NCBI RefSeq assembly: GCF_910589745.1
Contig: NZ_OU342399.1
Coordinates: 1,571,501-1,635,500, forward strand
Direction of reading: 5' to 3'
Origin: Candidatus Arcticimaribacter forsetii
GTDB lineage: Bacteria > Bacteroidota > Bacteroidia > Flavobacteriales > Flavobacteriaceae
DNA: 64,000 nt
Shown here: piece by piece, positions 45,874 through 55,135 of the stretch
How the letters are laid out: every line of letters begins with the position of its first letter
Numbering within the stretch: position 1 is the stretch's first letter
Notes under the pieces: model-generated
The model's input: only the letters and a program-made list of their open reading frames with translations
Databases searched by the model: none
What the model was told of the DNA's origin: nothing
Made by a program: the position numbers and the translations under genes

Positions 45874-46491
45874 CTACCCTTGTAAGGAATCCTCGTATGG
45901 AATACGTTTGAGTATACTTCTCCCTAAAGTAACCTCATCGGCATATTCTAATTCATCTCCCACTTGAATTCCTCTAGCAATTGTCGATATTAAAACTTCA
46001 AAGGAAGCTAATTGTTTATTGATATAAAAAATAGTAGTATCTCCTTCCATAGTAGCACTAAGAGCAAAAATCACTTCTTTTACATTGCCTTCTTTTACCT
46101 TGTCCACTAAAGTATTGATGGTTAAATCCTGCGGCCCAACTCCATCGATTGGAGAAATGATACCATTCAAGACATGATATTTTCCTTGAAATTGACCTGT
46201 GTTTTCAATTGCCATTACGTCTCTAATATCCTCTACAACACATATTTGGCTATCTATACGCCTAGGATTTGAACAGATTTCACATATTTTGGTATCGGCT
46301 ATGTTATGGCATTTGGAACAGAAAATTATTTCTGATCTAAATGAACTCAATGCGGAAACAATCCCTTCTGTTTTTTCCTTTGGTTGTTTTAGTAAATGTA
46401 AAACTAAACGCAAAGCAGTTCTTTTCCCTATGCCCGGCAATTGAGACATTTGGTCTACTGCAAGCTCTAATAATTTTGAAGAAAAATCCAT
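45874..46491 (-). CDS. recR: Recombination protein RecR
   Basis: A 205-residue RecR, which works with RecO and RecF to load RecA. The helix-hairpin-helix [15 protein letters not shown] (about residues 15-29), the zinc finger with four cysteines ([16 protein letters not shown], about 57-72), and the Toprim domain starting [14 protein letters not shown] are all seen. I start at ATG 46491 ([10 protein letters not shown]); a longer frame to 46530 adds a hydrophobic, unconserved stretch and runs into a perfect -7 box. The mRNA would have a leader of about 2 bases. Confidence 0.95.
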   Translation of the reverse strand: MDFSSKLLELAVDQMSQLPGIGKRTALRLVLHLLKQPKEKTEGIVSALSSFRSEIIFCSKCHNIADTKICEICSNPRRIDSQICVVEDIRDVMAIENTGQFQGKYHVLNGIISPIDGVGPQDLTINTLVDKVKEGNVKEVIFALSATMEGDTTIFYINKQLASFEVLISTIARGIQVGDELEYADEVTLGRSILKRIPYEDSLQG

Positions 46492-46496
46492 GAAAA

Positions 46497-46530
46497 CAAA
46501 AATACAGAATAAATAATTCGTGAAAAACAA
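46497..46530 (-). promoter_or_regulatory. recR promoter
   Basis: The minus strand has TATTTTTG (46504-46497), an exact -7 box, with a TTG (46530-46528) 23 bases upstream. The box ends 5 bases before the recR ATG at 46491, so the transcript would be leaderless or nearly so. Confidence 0.5.
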
Positions 46531-46571
46531 TTCATCTGATTCATTCTTAAAGAAAGATTAATTTTCTTTTA

Positions 46572-46579
46572 TACCTTTA
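46572..46579 (+). promoter_or_regulatory. Possible -7 box for the sodium:solute symporter
   Basis: TACCTTTA matches TAnnTTTG except for the last base. It ends 6 bases before the ATG at 46586, so the leader would be about 3 bases. It lies back-to-back with the recR promoter in a 94-base divergent spacer. Confidence 0.38.
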
Positions 46580-46585
46580 GCCCAT

Positions 46586-48046
46586 ATGATAACACCATTA
46601 TTCATTCTTACCCTCATAATCTGTTACTTTGCAGTTCTTATGTTAATTTCTTACCTCACCAGCACAGAAGATTCAAACCGAGAATTTTTTACAGCTAACA
46701 GAAGTTCTTCTTGGTATCTAGTTGCTTTTGGAATGGTTGGTGCTTCTTTATCTGGAGTTACTTTTATATCGGTTCCTGGATGGATAGAGGCATCTCAGTT
46801 TAGTTACTTCCAAGTTGTTTTGGGTTATATGGTTGGTTATTTTATTGTTGCCTATGTTTTGCTTCCTATTTATTACAAAAATCAAGTTACATCTATTTAC
46901 GAATATTTAAACGATCGACTTGGAAAAAACAGTCATAAAGCAGGGGCATTATTCTTTTTTATATCCAGAGTTTTAGGAGCAGCATTTCGCTTATTTTTAG
47001 TGGCTATTGTTTTACAACAATTTATTTTTGACGCGTGGAACGTTCCGTTTGAAGCTACTGTTATACTTTCTATTGTTTTGATCTGGGTCTATACGCAACG
47101 AGGCGGAATTAAAACAATTGTATGGACAGATACTCTTCAAACTACCTTGATGATTTTAGCGGTATTCTTATCCATAAAATACATAAACCAAGAGTTAGGT
47201 TGGAGCATGCTGGACTTTTTAAAATCATCAGAATTTGAAAAATACAGTTCTGTTTTTGTAACAGATTCTTTTTTGGTTAAAAATCATTTCTTAAAATCAT
47301 TCACCGGAGGAATATTCATTACGATATGTATGACTGGATTAGACCAGGATATGATGCAAAAAAATCTTAGTTGCAAAAACTTAAAAGAAGCTCAAAAAAA
47401 TATGGTTGCTTTTAGTTTTGTTTTGGTTCTAGTAACTGGACTCTTTATGTTACTTGGAGCATTACTTTATATTTACGCTCAACGCGAGGGTATAACCATC
47501 CCGCTAGTAAATGGAAAAGCAAAAACTGATTTACTGTTCCCCGAAATTGCATTAAATGGAGCTTTAGGTTTGGGTGTTGGAGTAACTTTTATTTTAGGAC
47601 TTATTGCTGCTGCATATAGCAGTGCTGATAGTGCTCTTACTTCTTTAACGACTTCTTTTTGTGTTGATTTTTTGAACATAAAAAATATTGAAGAACGAAA
47701 ACAAAAAAGCTTACGCAAAAAAGTACATGTCGGAATGAGTGTCCTACTCATCGTTGTTGTAATTACATTTAAATATATTTTAGACCGAAATGTAATTGAC
47801 AGTTTATTAACAGTTGCAGGATATACCTACGGACCTTTACTTGGCCTTTTTGCTTTTGGAATATTTACAAAGCACAAAATCAAAGATCAATATGTATGGT
47901 TTGTGGTGTTCGCATCCGTGATCATTACCAGTTTGTTAGCTAATATAAATCCAGAAACGCTCGGAGGATATGTTATTGGTTACGAGCTACTTCCTATAAA
48001 CGGCTTGCTTACCTTCCTTGGTTTAATATTGATTCGTAGAAAGTAA
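46586..48046 (+). CDS. Sodium:solute symporter family protein
   Basis: A 486-residue membrane protein with about 13 hydrophobic helices, of the SSS family (solute carrier 5-like). Landmarks: [15 protein letters not shown] in the second helix, the family-typical long helix [25 protein letters not shown] split around position 90, [25 protein letters not shown], and the sodium-site helix [18 protein letters not shown] (about 345-362). The substrate cannot be inferred; relatives carry sugars, amino acids or vitamins. The 3' end overlaps the CoA-binding protein gene by 24 bases on the opposite strand. Confidence 0.92.
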   Translation: MITPLFILTLIICYFAVLMLISYLTSTEDSNREFFTANRSSSWYLVAFGMVGASLSGVTFISVPGWIEASQFSYFQVVLGYMVGYFIVAYVLLPIYYKNQVTSIYEYLNDRLGKNSHKAGALFFFISRVLGAAFRLFLVAIVLQQFIFDAWNVPFEATVILSIVLIWVYTQRGGIKTIVWTDTLQTTLMILAVFLSIKYINQELGWSMLDFLKSSEFEKYSSVFVTDSFLVKNHFLKSFTGGIFITICMTGLDQDMMQKNLSCKNLKEAQKNMVAFSFVLVLVTGLFMLLGALLYIYAQREGITIPLVNGKAKTDLLFPEIALNGALGLGVGVTFILGLIAAAYSSADSALTSLTTSFCVDFLNIKNIEERKQKSLRKKVHVGMSVLLIVVVITFKYILDRNVIDSLLTVAGYTYGPLLGLFAFGIFTKHKIKDQYVWFVVFASVIITSLLANINPETLGGYVIGYELLPINGLLTFLGLILIRRK

Positions 48047-48397
48047 AACTAAAGTACAAGCTTGTTCTGTTTGAATCCCTGCTTCTTTAAGAATATTCTC
48101 TAGCTCCTCATTTTCAGTACCTGGATTGAAAATTACTCTTTTTGGTTTTAATTTTAAAAGATAATCATAATAAAGTTCTTGTCGAGCAGGTCCAAGATAT
48201 AAGGTTACTGTATCAATCGTACTCCAATCCAATTGATGCTCTTTATAAATTTTAAGATCCTCTAAAACTCCTTCTCTGAATCCAATGTTATACACTTTAT
48301 GATTTGCAGCTTTTAGTCTATGAAAAGCTTTGTTAGAATAACGATCTGAGTTTAAAGAAGCTCCAATAATTAAAGTAACTTTTTCTGAAGTGCTCAT
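48023..48397 (-). CDS. CoA-binding domain protein
   Basis: A 124-residue single-domain Rossmann protein of the CoA-binding family (PF13380 type): [21 protein letters not shown] near the N-terminus (residues 8-28), [15 protein letters not shown] and [17 protein letters not shown]. Such proteins resemble the succinyl-CoA-synthetase alpha N-domain; their role is not established. It follows fabH by one base, so the two are co-expressed. Its last 24 bases overlap the end of the convergent symporter gene. Confidence 0.87.
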   Translation of the reverse strand: MSTSEKVTLIIGASLNSDRYSNKAFHRLKAANHKVYNIGFREGVLEDLKIYKEHQLDWSTIDTVTLYLGPARQELYYDYLLKLKPKRVIFNPGTENEELENILKEAGIQTEQACTLVLLSTNQY

Positions 48398-48398
48398 T

Positions 48399-49406
48399 TT
48401 ACCAAACCATTAAAGAACTTCCCCATGTAAATCCACTACCAAAGGCTGCTAAAACTACTTTATCTCCTTCTTTAACTTTCCCTTCTTCCCAAGCCTCTGT
48501 TAAAGCTATAGGAATTGAAGCTGCAGTTGTATTTCCGTAACGCATGATGTTGTTATAGACTTGATCATCGCTTAGTCCAAACTTCTTTTGAATAAATTGA
48601 GAAATCCTAAGATTTGCTTGATGTGGCACAAACATATCGATATCAGTAGACAACCAGTTATTCTTTTTTAAACCTTCGTTAATAACCTCCGAAAAACGAA
48701 CCACAGCATTTTTAAAAACCACTTGACCGTTCATGTAAGGATAATAACTTAAATCTTCCGGATCATTTGCTTCTATGATTTCTGGAACCCATCGATTGGT
48801 ACTGGGTCCGATTAAGGAAAGTTCTTCGGCATAAGAGCCCTCCGAATAAATATGGGATGACATTATGCCGCGTTCCTTGTTGGTCTCTCTAGTTAGAACT
48901 GCTGCTCCAGCACCATCTCCAAAAATTACAGAAACTCCACGACCTCTTGAAGTCATATCTAAGCCACCTGAATGATTTTCTGATCCAACTACTAACACAT
49001 TTTTATACATACCTGTTTTTATAAACTGATCAGCTGTTGATAATGCATAAATGAATCCACTGCACTGATTTCTTATATCCATTGCAGGACATGCTGGAAT
49101 TCCAAGTAAATCTTGAAGTACAACCCCAGATCCGGGGAAATAGTAGTCTGGACTTAATGTTGCAAAAAGAATCAAGTCTAAATCCTCTGCAGCTATATTT
49201 GCGCGTTCTAAAGCAATTTTTGTTGCTTTAAGTGCCATAGTTGCAGTAGTATTCCCATCACCTTTTTTAATGTGACGACGCTCTTTTATTCCTGTTCTTT
49301 CCGTAATCCACGCGTCTGATGTATCCATAATCTTGGATAAATCTTCGTTAGTGACAATGTTTTCAGGGACATATTTACCTAAACCAATAATTCTTGAATT
49401 ATACAT
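48399..49406 (-). CDS. 3-oxoacyl-ACP synthase III family protein
   Basis: A 335-residue thiolase-fold condensing enzyme of the KAS III (FabH) family. The catalytic triad is visible: Cys115 in RNQCSGFIYAL, the histidine in FVPHQANLRI (about 260) and the asparagine in RYGNTTAASIPIAL (about 290). Typical FabH enzymes start fatty acid synthesis from acyl-CoA and malonyl-ACP. Bacteroidota often have several KAS III paralogues, including one in the plsX-rpmF locus; this one is next to a CoA-binding protein and not in that locus, so I do not assign it as the main FabH. ATG start at 49406. Confidence 0.9.
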   Translation of the reverse strand: MYNSRIIGLGKYVPENIVTNEDLSKIMDTSDAWITERTGIKERRHIKKGDGNTTATMALKATKIALERANIAAEDLDLILFATLSPDYYFPGSGVVLQDLLGIPACPAMDIRNQCSGFIYALSTADQFIKTGMYKNVLVVGSENHSGGLDMTSRGRGVSVIFGDGAGAAVLTRETNKERGIMSSHIYSEGSYAEELSLIGPSTNRWVPEIIEANDPEDLSYYPYMNGQVVFKNAVVRFSEVINEGLKKNNWLSTDIDMFVPHQANLRISQFIQKKFGLSDDQVYNNIMRYGNTTAASIPIALTEAWEEGKVKEGDKVVLAAFGSGFTWGSSLMVW

Positions 49407-49463
49407 AATATAAAAGTAGTTGAGCTCACAAGTAAAGAATAATAGTAAATAATCACAAAAGAT

Positions 49464-50771
49464 TTAGATAAACTTTTTGTAATTATTTACAACGATTTCA
49501 GCTTTGAGATCATGCAGTAAATTATAAAGTCCAAAAAATGTTCTGTTTATATACAGAAAATGTTTTGATCCTCTATTTCCATTTAATTTTCTTAATTTCT
49601 CATCCTGTGACAATCTTTCACTCATATGAGCAACCTTATTCCAGAAAAGCTCATCAGAAAAATCAAATGTTTCATTATGAAATGGAAAAGTCAACACCCC
49701 TAAAAGCTCATGAAACAATTGTGTTATATAGGCACTATCCTCGTCAGAATCGTCTGCTCTTAGAATTTCAAGAGCTGTTATTTTTTCAACAAAAAAATCT
49801 CGGTCGGCCATAGCCTCTTTTGTAGCTAATTCAAAGTATGGAGTATAAAAATCTTCTGGAACATTTTTAATACATCCAAAATCTATAGCAATCAAGGATC
49901 CCTTTTCATCAATTAAAAAGTTACCAGGATGAGGATCAGCATGAACCCGTTTTAAAACATGCATCTGATACATGTAAAAATCCCATAAGGTTTGACCCAC
50001 AACTCTAGCTTGATCTAAATCTTTTAAATCAGAAGTATATTCTGATAAATGAACACCCTCCATCCAATCCATGGTTAGTATCTTATCACATGATAAATCT
50101 TCATAATAATTTGGAAACTTAAGATTCGGAATCATAGAACACGCATCTGTAATCTCTCTACTTTGTTTTAGCTCTAAAGTATAATCCGTTTCTTCTAAAA
50201 GTTTACCCTCTACTTCTTTGAAGTATTTTTCTGAGTCTTTACCCTTTAAATTAAATAAACGGGTAGCAACTGGCTTTACAAGGGTTAAATCAGAGCTTAT
50301 ACTATTTGCAACACCTGGATATTGGATTTTAACGGCTAATTTTTTACCATCTAATGTAGCTTTATGAACTTGGCCAATGCTTGCTGCGTTTACAGATTCT
50401 GCGGTAAATTGATCAAAAATATCTTCAGGATAATTCCCAAGATATCTTTTAAAAGTCTTTCTAACCAAAGGTCCAGAAAGTGGTGGAACCGAAAACTGTG
50501 CAAGACTAAATTTATCAACATAAGCAGCCGGTAACATATTCTTTTCCATACTCAACATTTGTGCAACTTTGAGCGCACTTCCCTTGAGACTTTTTAAACC
50601 ATCATATATATCTTCTGCATTATTTTGGTCAAAATTTTGCTTTGCCTCTTCAGGGTTAGTAATTTTTTCACCAACATATTTAATGTAATTCCCCCCAATC
50701 TTAACACCGGTTGAAACTAGTTTTCCTGCACGTTGTAATTTTCCTGTTGGTATGTAATCTAATGTTTTCAA
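49464..50771 (-). CDS. AarF/ABC1/UbiB-family kinase-like protein
   Basis: A 435-residue atypical kinase of the ABC1/COQ8 group. The family KxGQ motif reads KVAQ here (Lys68-Gln71, in ALKVAQMLSMEKN), so Gly is Ala; the A-rich loop is AASIGQVHKA; VAIK-like Lys is in LAVKIQYPG; catalytic loop VHADPHPGNFL, and metal-binding AIDFGCI are intact. In other organisms the family supports ubiquinone or isoprenoid lipid metabolism. It lies directly after the TetR-like gene (no gap), so it is a two-gene unit with a regulator. No hydrophobic C-terminal anchor is seen. Confidence 0.9.
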   Translation of the reverse strand: MKTLDYIPTGKLQRAGKLVSTGVKIGGNYIKYVGEKITNPEEAKQNFDQNNAEDIYDGLKSLKGSALKVAQMLSMEKNMLPAAYVDKFSLAQFSVPPLSGPLVRKTFKRYLGNYPEDIFDQFTAESVNAASIGQVHKATLDGKKLAVKIQYPGVANSISSDLTLVKPVATRLFNLKGKDSEKYFKEVEGKLLEETDYTLELKQSREITDACSMIPNLKFPNYYEDLSCDKILTMDWMEGVHLSEYTSDLKDLDQARVVGQTLWDFYMYQMHVLKRVHADPHPGNFLIDEKGSLIAIDFGCIKNVPEDFYTPYFELATKEAMADRDFFVEKITALEILRADDSDEDSAYITQLFHELLGVLTFPFHNETFDFSDELFWNKVAHMSERLSQDEKLRKLNGNRGSKHFLYINRTFFGLYNLLHDLKAEIVVNNYKKFI

Positions 50772-51425
50772 TTAATTAGCGAATTTTTCTTTCCATAAAA
50801 ACTTACCAAAATCAAAAATTGTTTCTAATTGGTTGTTATCAAAAACTTCGAATGCTACTGCTATGGATTTTTCTATTGCTACATCCGTTTTTTCGAAATC
50901 GGGAGACGTATCATCCAACCAGAATTTTAAAATAAACAAAAGCTGAACCCATGCTGCTTCAGAAAATATACTTATTGGATTTTTAGTTATATCCAAATTC
51001 TTATCATCATTACCCTCTTCAATTAATTCTGATGTAAAACTTTTAAAACTCGAACGCAGTTTCTTTAATTGACCCAAATTTGCCATGGAATTCTTGTGTT
51101 CCTTTAAGGCAAATAAAACATAACTACGATTTAATAATAACACTTCGAAAAACGTAAAATAAAACACCAATAAACGATCTTTTCTAGTCATTGAAGAATA
51201 ATTTTCGTTCTTGTGCAACAAATTAATGGTGTTGTCATAAAACGCTTGCCATATATGGTGCTTGACCGTATCTAAAGAAGCATACTCTTTATAAAATTCT
51301 GTTTCATCAATAGAATTAGCCTTACAAAATTTGTAAGCAGAGAGTGGAAATTTTTCGTGTTCTAATACACTTTCCATATAAAGTGTAAGAATATCAGGTT
51401 TAGTTTGAACTTTCTTTGCAGACAT
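50772..51425 (-). CDS. TetR/AcrR-like transcriptional regulator
   Basis: A 217-residue helical protein. The N-terminus (MSAKKVQTKPDILTLYMESVLEHEKFPLSA) resembles a TetR DNA-binding helix set, with KFCKANSIDETEFYKEYASL (about 29-48) as the likely turn and recognition region, and a long helical C-terminal ligand domain. The match is weaker than in standard TetR proteins because the first helices lack the usual TxxxI.AA pattern, so the assignment is moderate. I start at ATG 51425; a longer frame to 51536 would run through a perfect -7 box. It is directly followed by the AarF gene and is divergent from htpG. Confidence 0.7.
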   Translation of the reverse strand: MSAKKVQTKPDILTLYMESVLEHEKFPLSAYKFCKANSIDETEFYKEYASLDTVKHHIWQAFYDNTINLLHKNENYSSMTRKDRLLVFYFTFFEVLLLNRSYVLFALKEHKNSMANLGQLKKLRSSFKSFTSELIEEGNDDKNLDITKNPISIFSEAAWVQLLFILKFWLDDTSPDFEKTDVAIEKSIAVAFEVFDNNQLETIFDFGKFLWKEKFAN

Positions 51426-51441
51426 TACTTTGTGTTTTTTA

Positions 51442-51449
51442 CAAAAATA
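51442..51449 (-). promoter_or_regulatory. -7 box for the TetR-AarF operon
   Basis: The minus strand reads TATTTTTG, an exact TAnnTTTG match, 16 bases upstream of the ATG at 51425. A -33 element is not clear. It supports the shorter start for the regulator. Confidence 0.5.
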
Positions 51450-51498
51450 CAATATGTTTATCTTTTTTGAATAAAAATTAAACAAAATAAAATGCCAA

Positions 51499-51528
51499 TT
51501 TGTCAGCGTTTGCAATTTGGTATTTTTT
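51499..51528 (+). promoter_or_regulatory. htpG promoter region
   Basis: TTTG at 51499-51502, 18 bases of spacer, and an AT-rich -7-like box (TATTTTTT, 51521-51528; a TTTG follows shortly after). The spacer contains TGTCAGCG (51501-51508) and TTTGCAATTTGG, which could be regulator-binding sequence. The ATG is at 51559. Confidence 0.45.
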
Positions 51529-51558
51529 TTGAACACTAGTTAGTCAAAAATTATTATT

Positions 51559-53442
51559 ATGTCAAAAGGTAAAATCAATGTTTCGGTTGAGAATATATTT
51601 CCTCTCATCAAGAAATTTTTATACAGTGATCACGAAATATTTTTACGTGAATTAATTTCAAATGCTACCGATGCTACTTTAAAACTTAAACACCTAAGTA
51701 ATCTTGGAGAAGCTACTGGAGAAGTTGGGGATCCAATAATTGAGATTAAAATAGATAAAGAAAACAAAACACTTCACATTATTGATCAGGGGATTGGTAT
51801 GACTTCTGAAGAGGTTGAAAAATACATTAATCAAGTTGCTTTTTCTGGGGCTGAAGAATTTCTTGAGCAGTACAAAGACAGTGCAGCAGATAGTGGAATT
51901 ATAGGACATTTTGGTCTTGGTTTTTATTCCGCTTTTATGGTTGCAGAAAAGGTAGAATTAATAACAAAATCTTTTAAAGATGAGCCTGCCGCACATTGGA
52001 CATGCGATGGATCTCCAGAATTTACTCTAGTACCCCACGACAAGAAAGAACGTGGTACTGAAATTATTCTTCACATTGCAGAAGATTCAACTGAATTTCT
52101 TGAAAATTCTAAAATAACAGAATTACTTACGAAGTATAACAAATTTATGCCGGTCGCTATTAAATTTGGTACTAAAGAAGAAACCTTACCTATTCCTGAC
52201 GGATCTCCAGAAGGAACAGAAGCTGATAAAGTAACCGTAGACAATATTGTAAACAATCCAAATCCAGCATGGACGCTTCAACCTAGCGAATTGAAAGAAG
52301 AAGATTATAATTCTTTTTATAGAGAACTATATCCAACTCAATTTGAAGAACCTTTATTTAACATTCATTTGAATGTAGATTATCCTTTTAACTTAACTGG
52401 AATCTTATATTTTCCAAAATTAAGTAATGATTTAAGCATTCAAAAAGATCGCATACAACTGTATCAAAATCAAGTTTTTGTAACAGACAATGTAGAGGGT
52501 ATTGTTCCAGAATTTTTAACGATGCTTAAAGGAGTTATTGACTCACCAGATATTCCATTGAATGTTTCACGAAGTTATCTACAGGCGGACGGAGCAGTTA
52601 AAAAAATAAGCAATTACATTACCCGAAAAGTTGCTGACAAGCTTACGAGTCTCTTTAAAAAAGATCGAGCTGCATTTGAACAGAAATGGAATGACATCAA
52701 GGTTGTTATTGAATATGGAATGCTTTCTGAAGATAAATTCTTTGAAAAATCAGACAAATTTGCACTTTACCCGACAGTAGATGGCTCCTTCTTTACGTTC
52801 GAAGAATTAAAGGAAGCAATCAAAGATTTACAAACAGACAAAGACGACAAACTCGTAGTTCTTTATGCATCAAACAAAGATGAACAACACGCTTACATAG
52901 AAGCTGCAAAAGAAAAAGGATACCAAGTGTTACTTTTAGATTCTCCAATTGTACCTCACTTAATTCAAAAGCTTGAGGGAGCAAACGAAAATCTTTCTTT
53001 TGTACGAGTTGATGGTGATGCCATTGAAAATCTAATTAAGAAAGACGAAGTAACTGTTTCTAAATTATCGGATGAAGAAAAAGAAAAACTAACTCCATTA
53101 ATTGAAGCTGTAATTCCAAAAGAAAAATATACAATTCAATTAGAGGCATTAAGTAGTTCTCAACTTCCATTTGTATTAACTCAGCCTGAGTTCATGAGAA
53201 GAATGAAAGAAATGCAACAAACAGGTGGTGCAGGAAGTATGTTTGGGAATTTCCCGGAGATGCATAACCTAGTGGTAAATACGAATCATCCATTAGTTAG
53301 TCAAATATTAAATACAAAGACTCAGAAAAAAAGAGAGCGATTAATTCAACAAACGCTTGATTTAGCTCGACTTTCCCAAAATCTTTTGAAAGGGGAAGAA
53401 CTGACGCAGTTCATTGTCCGTAGTGTTGATCTTATTAAATAA
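51559..53442 (+). CDS. htpG: Molecular chaperone HtpG (Hsp90)
   Basis: A 627-residue bacterial Hsp90. The GHKL ATPase domain has LRELISNATDATLKL (residues about 33-47), DQGIGMTSEEV and GHFGLGFYSAFMVAEKVELI (the ATP lid area); the middle domain contains KLSNDLSIQKDRIQLYQNQVFVTDN-type residues (RIQLYQNQVFVTDN) and GVIDSPDIPLNVSRSYLQ; the C-terminal dimerisation domain is shorter than in eukaryotes and has no MEEVD tail. It assists folding of client proteins under stress. It has its own promoter and ends at a terminator shared with the convergent gene. Confidence 0.98.
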   Translation: MSKGKINVSVENIFPLIKKFLYSDHEIFLRELISNATDATLKLKHLSNLGEATGEVGDPIIEIKIDKENKTLHIIDQGIGMTSEEVEKYINQVAFSGAEEFLEQYKDSAADSGIIGHFGLGFYSAFMVAEKVELITKSFKDEPAAHWTCDGSPEFTLVPHDKKERGTEIILHIAEDSTEFLENSKITELLTKYNKFMPVAIKFGTKEETLPIPDGSPEGTEADKVTVDNIVNNPNPAWTLQPSELKEEDYNSFYRELYPTQFEEPLFNIHLNVDYPFNLTGILYFPKLSNDLSIQKDRIQLYQNQVFVTDNVEGIVPEFLTMLKGVIDSPDIPLNVSRSYLQADGAVKKISNYITRKVADKLTSLFKKDRAAFEQKWNDIKVVIEYGMLSEDKFFEKSDKFALYPTVDGSFFTFEELKEAIKDLQTDKDDKLVVLYASNKDEQHAYIEAAKEKGYQVLLLDSPIVPHLIQKLEGANENLSFVRVDGDAIENLIKKDEVTVSKLSDEEKEKLTPLIEAVIPKEKYTIQLEALSSSQLPFVLTQPEFMRRMKEMQQTGGAGSMFGNFPEMHNLVVNTNHPLVSQILNTKTQKKRERLIQQTLDLARLSQNLLKGEELTQFIVRSVDLIK

Positions 53443-53448
53443 ACTACA

Positions 53449-53486
53449 TAGTAAAAAGGCTGTCTAAATAGATAGCCTTTTTACTA
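53449..53486. terminator. Bidirectional terminator, htpG / glutamate-synthase-like gene
   Basis: A 17-bp stem with one G-T pair (53449-53465 with 53470-53486) and a 4-base loop (aaat); aaaaa and ttttt runs are inside the stem, giving U-rich ends in both directions. It lies between convergent htpG (stop 53442) and the gene ending at 53496. Confidence 0.88.
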
Positions 53487-53495
53487 TAAACTATT

Positions 53496-55022
53496 TCACA
53501 GTAGTGAATTTGCTTTTGTATATGGGAATATCTCATCATACTTCTTAATTACATTCATCCCTATTCTTCTGTTCACATGTTTCCTTTCTAATTTTTCTGG
53601 AGAATCAACCCCCGCTGCAGCTATTAGTTCTGTAAAACTTTTAAGTGTTTTTCTATGAAAGTTAGCTACTCGAAAAGATTTATCATTTACATCTAGTCCA
53701 CTCATTAAGGACTTATTTTGTGTTGCAACTCCAACAGGACATGAGTTCGTATTACATTCTAACGCTTGTATACATCCAATCGCCATCATCATTGCGCGGG
53801 CACAACTTACCATATCAGCACCTAAAGCTAAAGCACGGGCAATATGAAATCCTGTAAATATTTTACCCGATGCCATTAATTTTATTTCGTCTTTAAGTCC
53901 ATAACCAACTAAAGTGTCATAAACAAAAGCAAGTCCGTCCCTTAGTGGCATTCCAAGAGAATTCGAAAACTCAACCGGAGCGGCCCCTGTTCCTCCTTCT
54001 CCACCATCAACAGTTATAAAATCTGGTGTAACACCTGTTTTAATCATAGCCTTACAGATCTCTATAAATTCTTGCTGTTTCCCCACACATAGTTTAAAAC
54101 CAATTGGTTTTCCGTTTGAGCGTTCTCTGAGCAATGAAATAAACTCGATTAATTCTTCGGGATTAGAAAAGGCTGAGTGACTTGGTGGGGAATGTACATC
54201 TGTATGAGGCGTTATATTTCTAATTTCTGCAATTTCTTTGGTGTTTTTTGCTGCTGGAAGTATACCACCATGCCCTGGTTTTGCTCCTTGAGATATTTTA
54301 ATCTCTATCATTTTTACAGAATCTAAATTTGCTTTTTCAGCAAAAGAGTCCGGACAAAACGTACCCTCTTTTGTTCTACAACCAAAATAACCGGTTCCAA
54401 TTTGCCATATCAAATCTCCATTGGGTTCCAAATGAAATGGGCTGATAGAACCTTCACCTGTATTTTGTGCAAAATCACCCATCTTAGCCCCTTTGTTTAA
54501 AGCAAGGACAGCGTTTTTACTTAAAGAACCATAACTCATTGCAGAGACATTCATTAAACTAGCAGAATAAGGTTGCCTACAGTGTTTACCTCCAACTAAA
54601 ACTCTTGGTTTAGTATCAATTATTTTTTTGTCAATTGCATACATCGAATGATCCATCCATTCATAACCCGATCGATATACATCCATTTGCGTACCAAAAG
54701 GAACTGTGTCTGTAACATCTTTAGCCCTTTGATAAATTAAACTTCTAAACATTCTATTGATAGGACGCCCCTGAGTATCGGTCTCTACAAAATATTGCAT
54801 AATTTCAGGGCGAATTGACTCAAGTAAATACCTGAAATGTCCTAGAACTGGAAAATTTCTTAGAATGGTTTGGCGTTTTTGGGTTAAATCATAAAAACCA
54901 ATTAAAATAATAGGGGCGGTAACTACTAAACTCCACAATACAGGTTTCCAAATTAAACAAACACCCGCGGTAAGAATAATGGTAAGAACGGATAACAGAA
55001 TAAAACCAGAACGAACTTTCAT
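53496..55022 (-). CDS. FMN-binding glutamate-synthase-like membrane protein
   Basis: A 508-residue single-domain homologue of the GltB synthase domain. Two hydrophobic helices at the N-terminus (about residues 5-40) anchor it; the FMN barrel has MSYGSLSKNAVLALNKGA, GAKPGHGGILPAAK, SPPSHSAFSNPEEL, FITVDGGEGGTGAAP and the 3Fe-4S ligands CIQALECNTNSCPVG (C-x5-C-x4-C). There is no glutaminase domain and no GltD partner nearby, so the ammonia or amino donor and the actual reaction are unknown. I start at ATG 55022; a longer frame to 55067 adds 15 residues with no family support. Confidence 0.88.
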   Translation of the reverse strand: MKVRSGFILLSVLTIILTAGVCLIWKPVLWSLVVTAPIILIGFYDLTQKRQTILRNFPVLGHFRYLLESIRPEIMQYFVETDTQGRPINRMFRSLIYQRAKDVTDTVPFGTQMDVYRSGYEWMDHSMYAIDKKIIDTKPRVLVGGKHCRQPYSASLMNVSAMSYGSLSKNAVLALNKGAKMGDFAQNTGEGSISPFHLEPNGDLIWQIGTGYFGCRTKEGTFCPDSFAEKANLDSVKMIEIKISQGAKPGHGGILPAAKNTKEIAEIRNITPHTDVHSPPSHSAFSNPEELIEFISLLRERSNGKPIGFKLCVGKQQEFIEICKAMIKTGVTPDFITVDGGEGGTGAAPVEFSNSLGMPLRDGLAFVYDTLVGYGLKDEIKLMASGKIFTGFHIARALALGADMVSCARAMMMAIGCIQALECNTNSCPVGVATQNKSLMSGLDVNDKSFRVANFHRKTLKSFTELIAAAGVDSPEKLERKHVNRRIGMNVIKKYDEIFPYTKANSLL

Positions 55023-55124
55023 GACACAATAAATTTTATTAAATATAACAAATAACTCATCAATCATATTGGTGGGAAAATTATCGTTTTAAGAATACTC
55101 ATGAAATTGCTTAATTAAATAACT

Positions 55125-55132
55125 TACTTTTG
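55125..55132 (+). promoter_or_regulatory. -7 box for alkB
   Basis: TACTTTTG, an exact TAnnTTTG match. It ends 3 bases before the ATG at 55136, so the mRNA would be leaderless. A TTG lies 15 bases upstream (55107-55109), a short but possible -33 spacing. Confidence 0.5.
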
Positions 55133-55135
55133 AAT

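Noticed and set aside
46492-46530. Longer recR reading frame with a hydrophobic N-terminus
   Set aside because: The extra 13 residues are not part of RecR and the DNA contains a perfect -7 box; ATG 46491 begins the usual protein.
48399-49406. Calling this KAS III gene fabH
   Set aside because: Bacteroidota usually have more than one KAS III paralogue and this one lacks the plsX neighbour of the main fabH, so only the family is named.
51426-51536. Longer reading frame for the TetR-like protein (37 extra residues)
   Set aside because: It crosses a perfect -7 box at 51442-51449 and has unusual composition; ATG 51425 is preferred.
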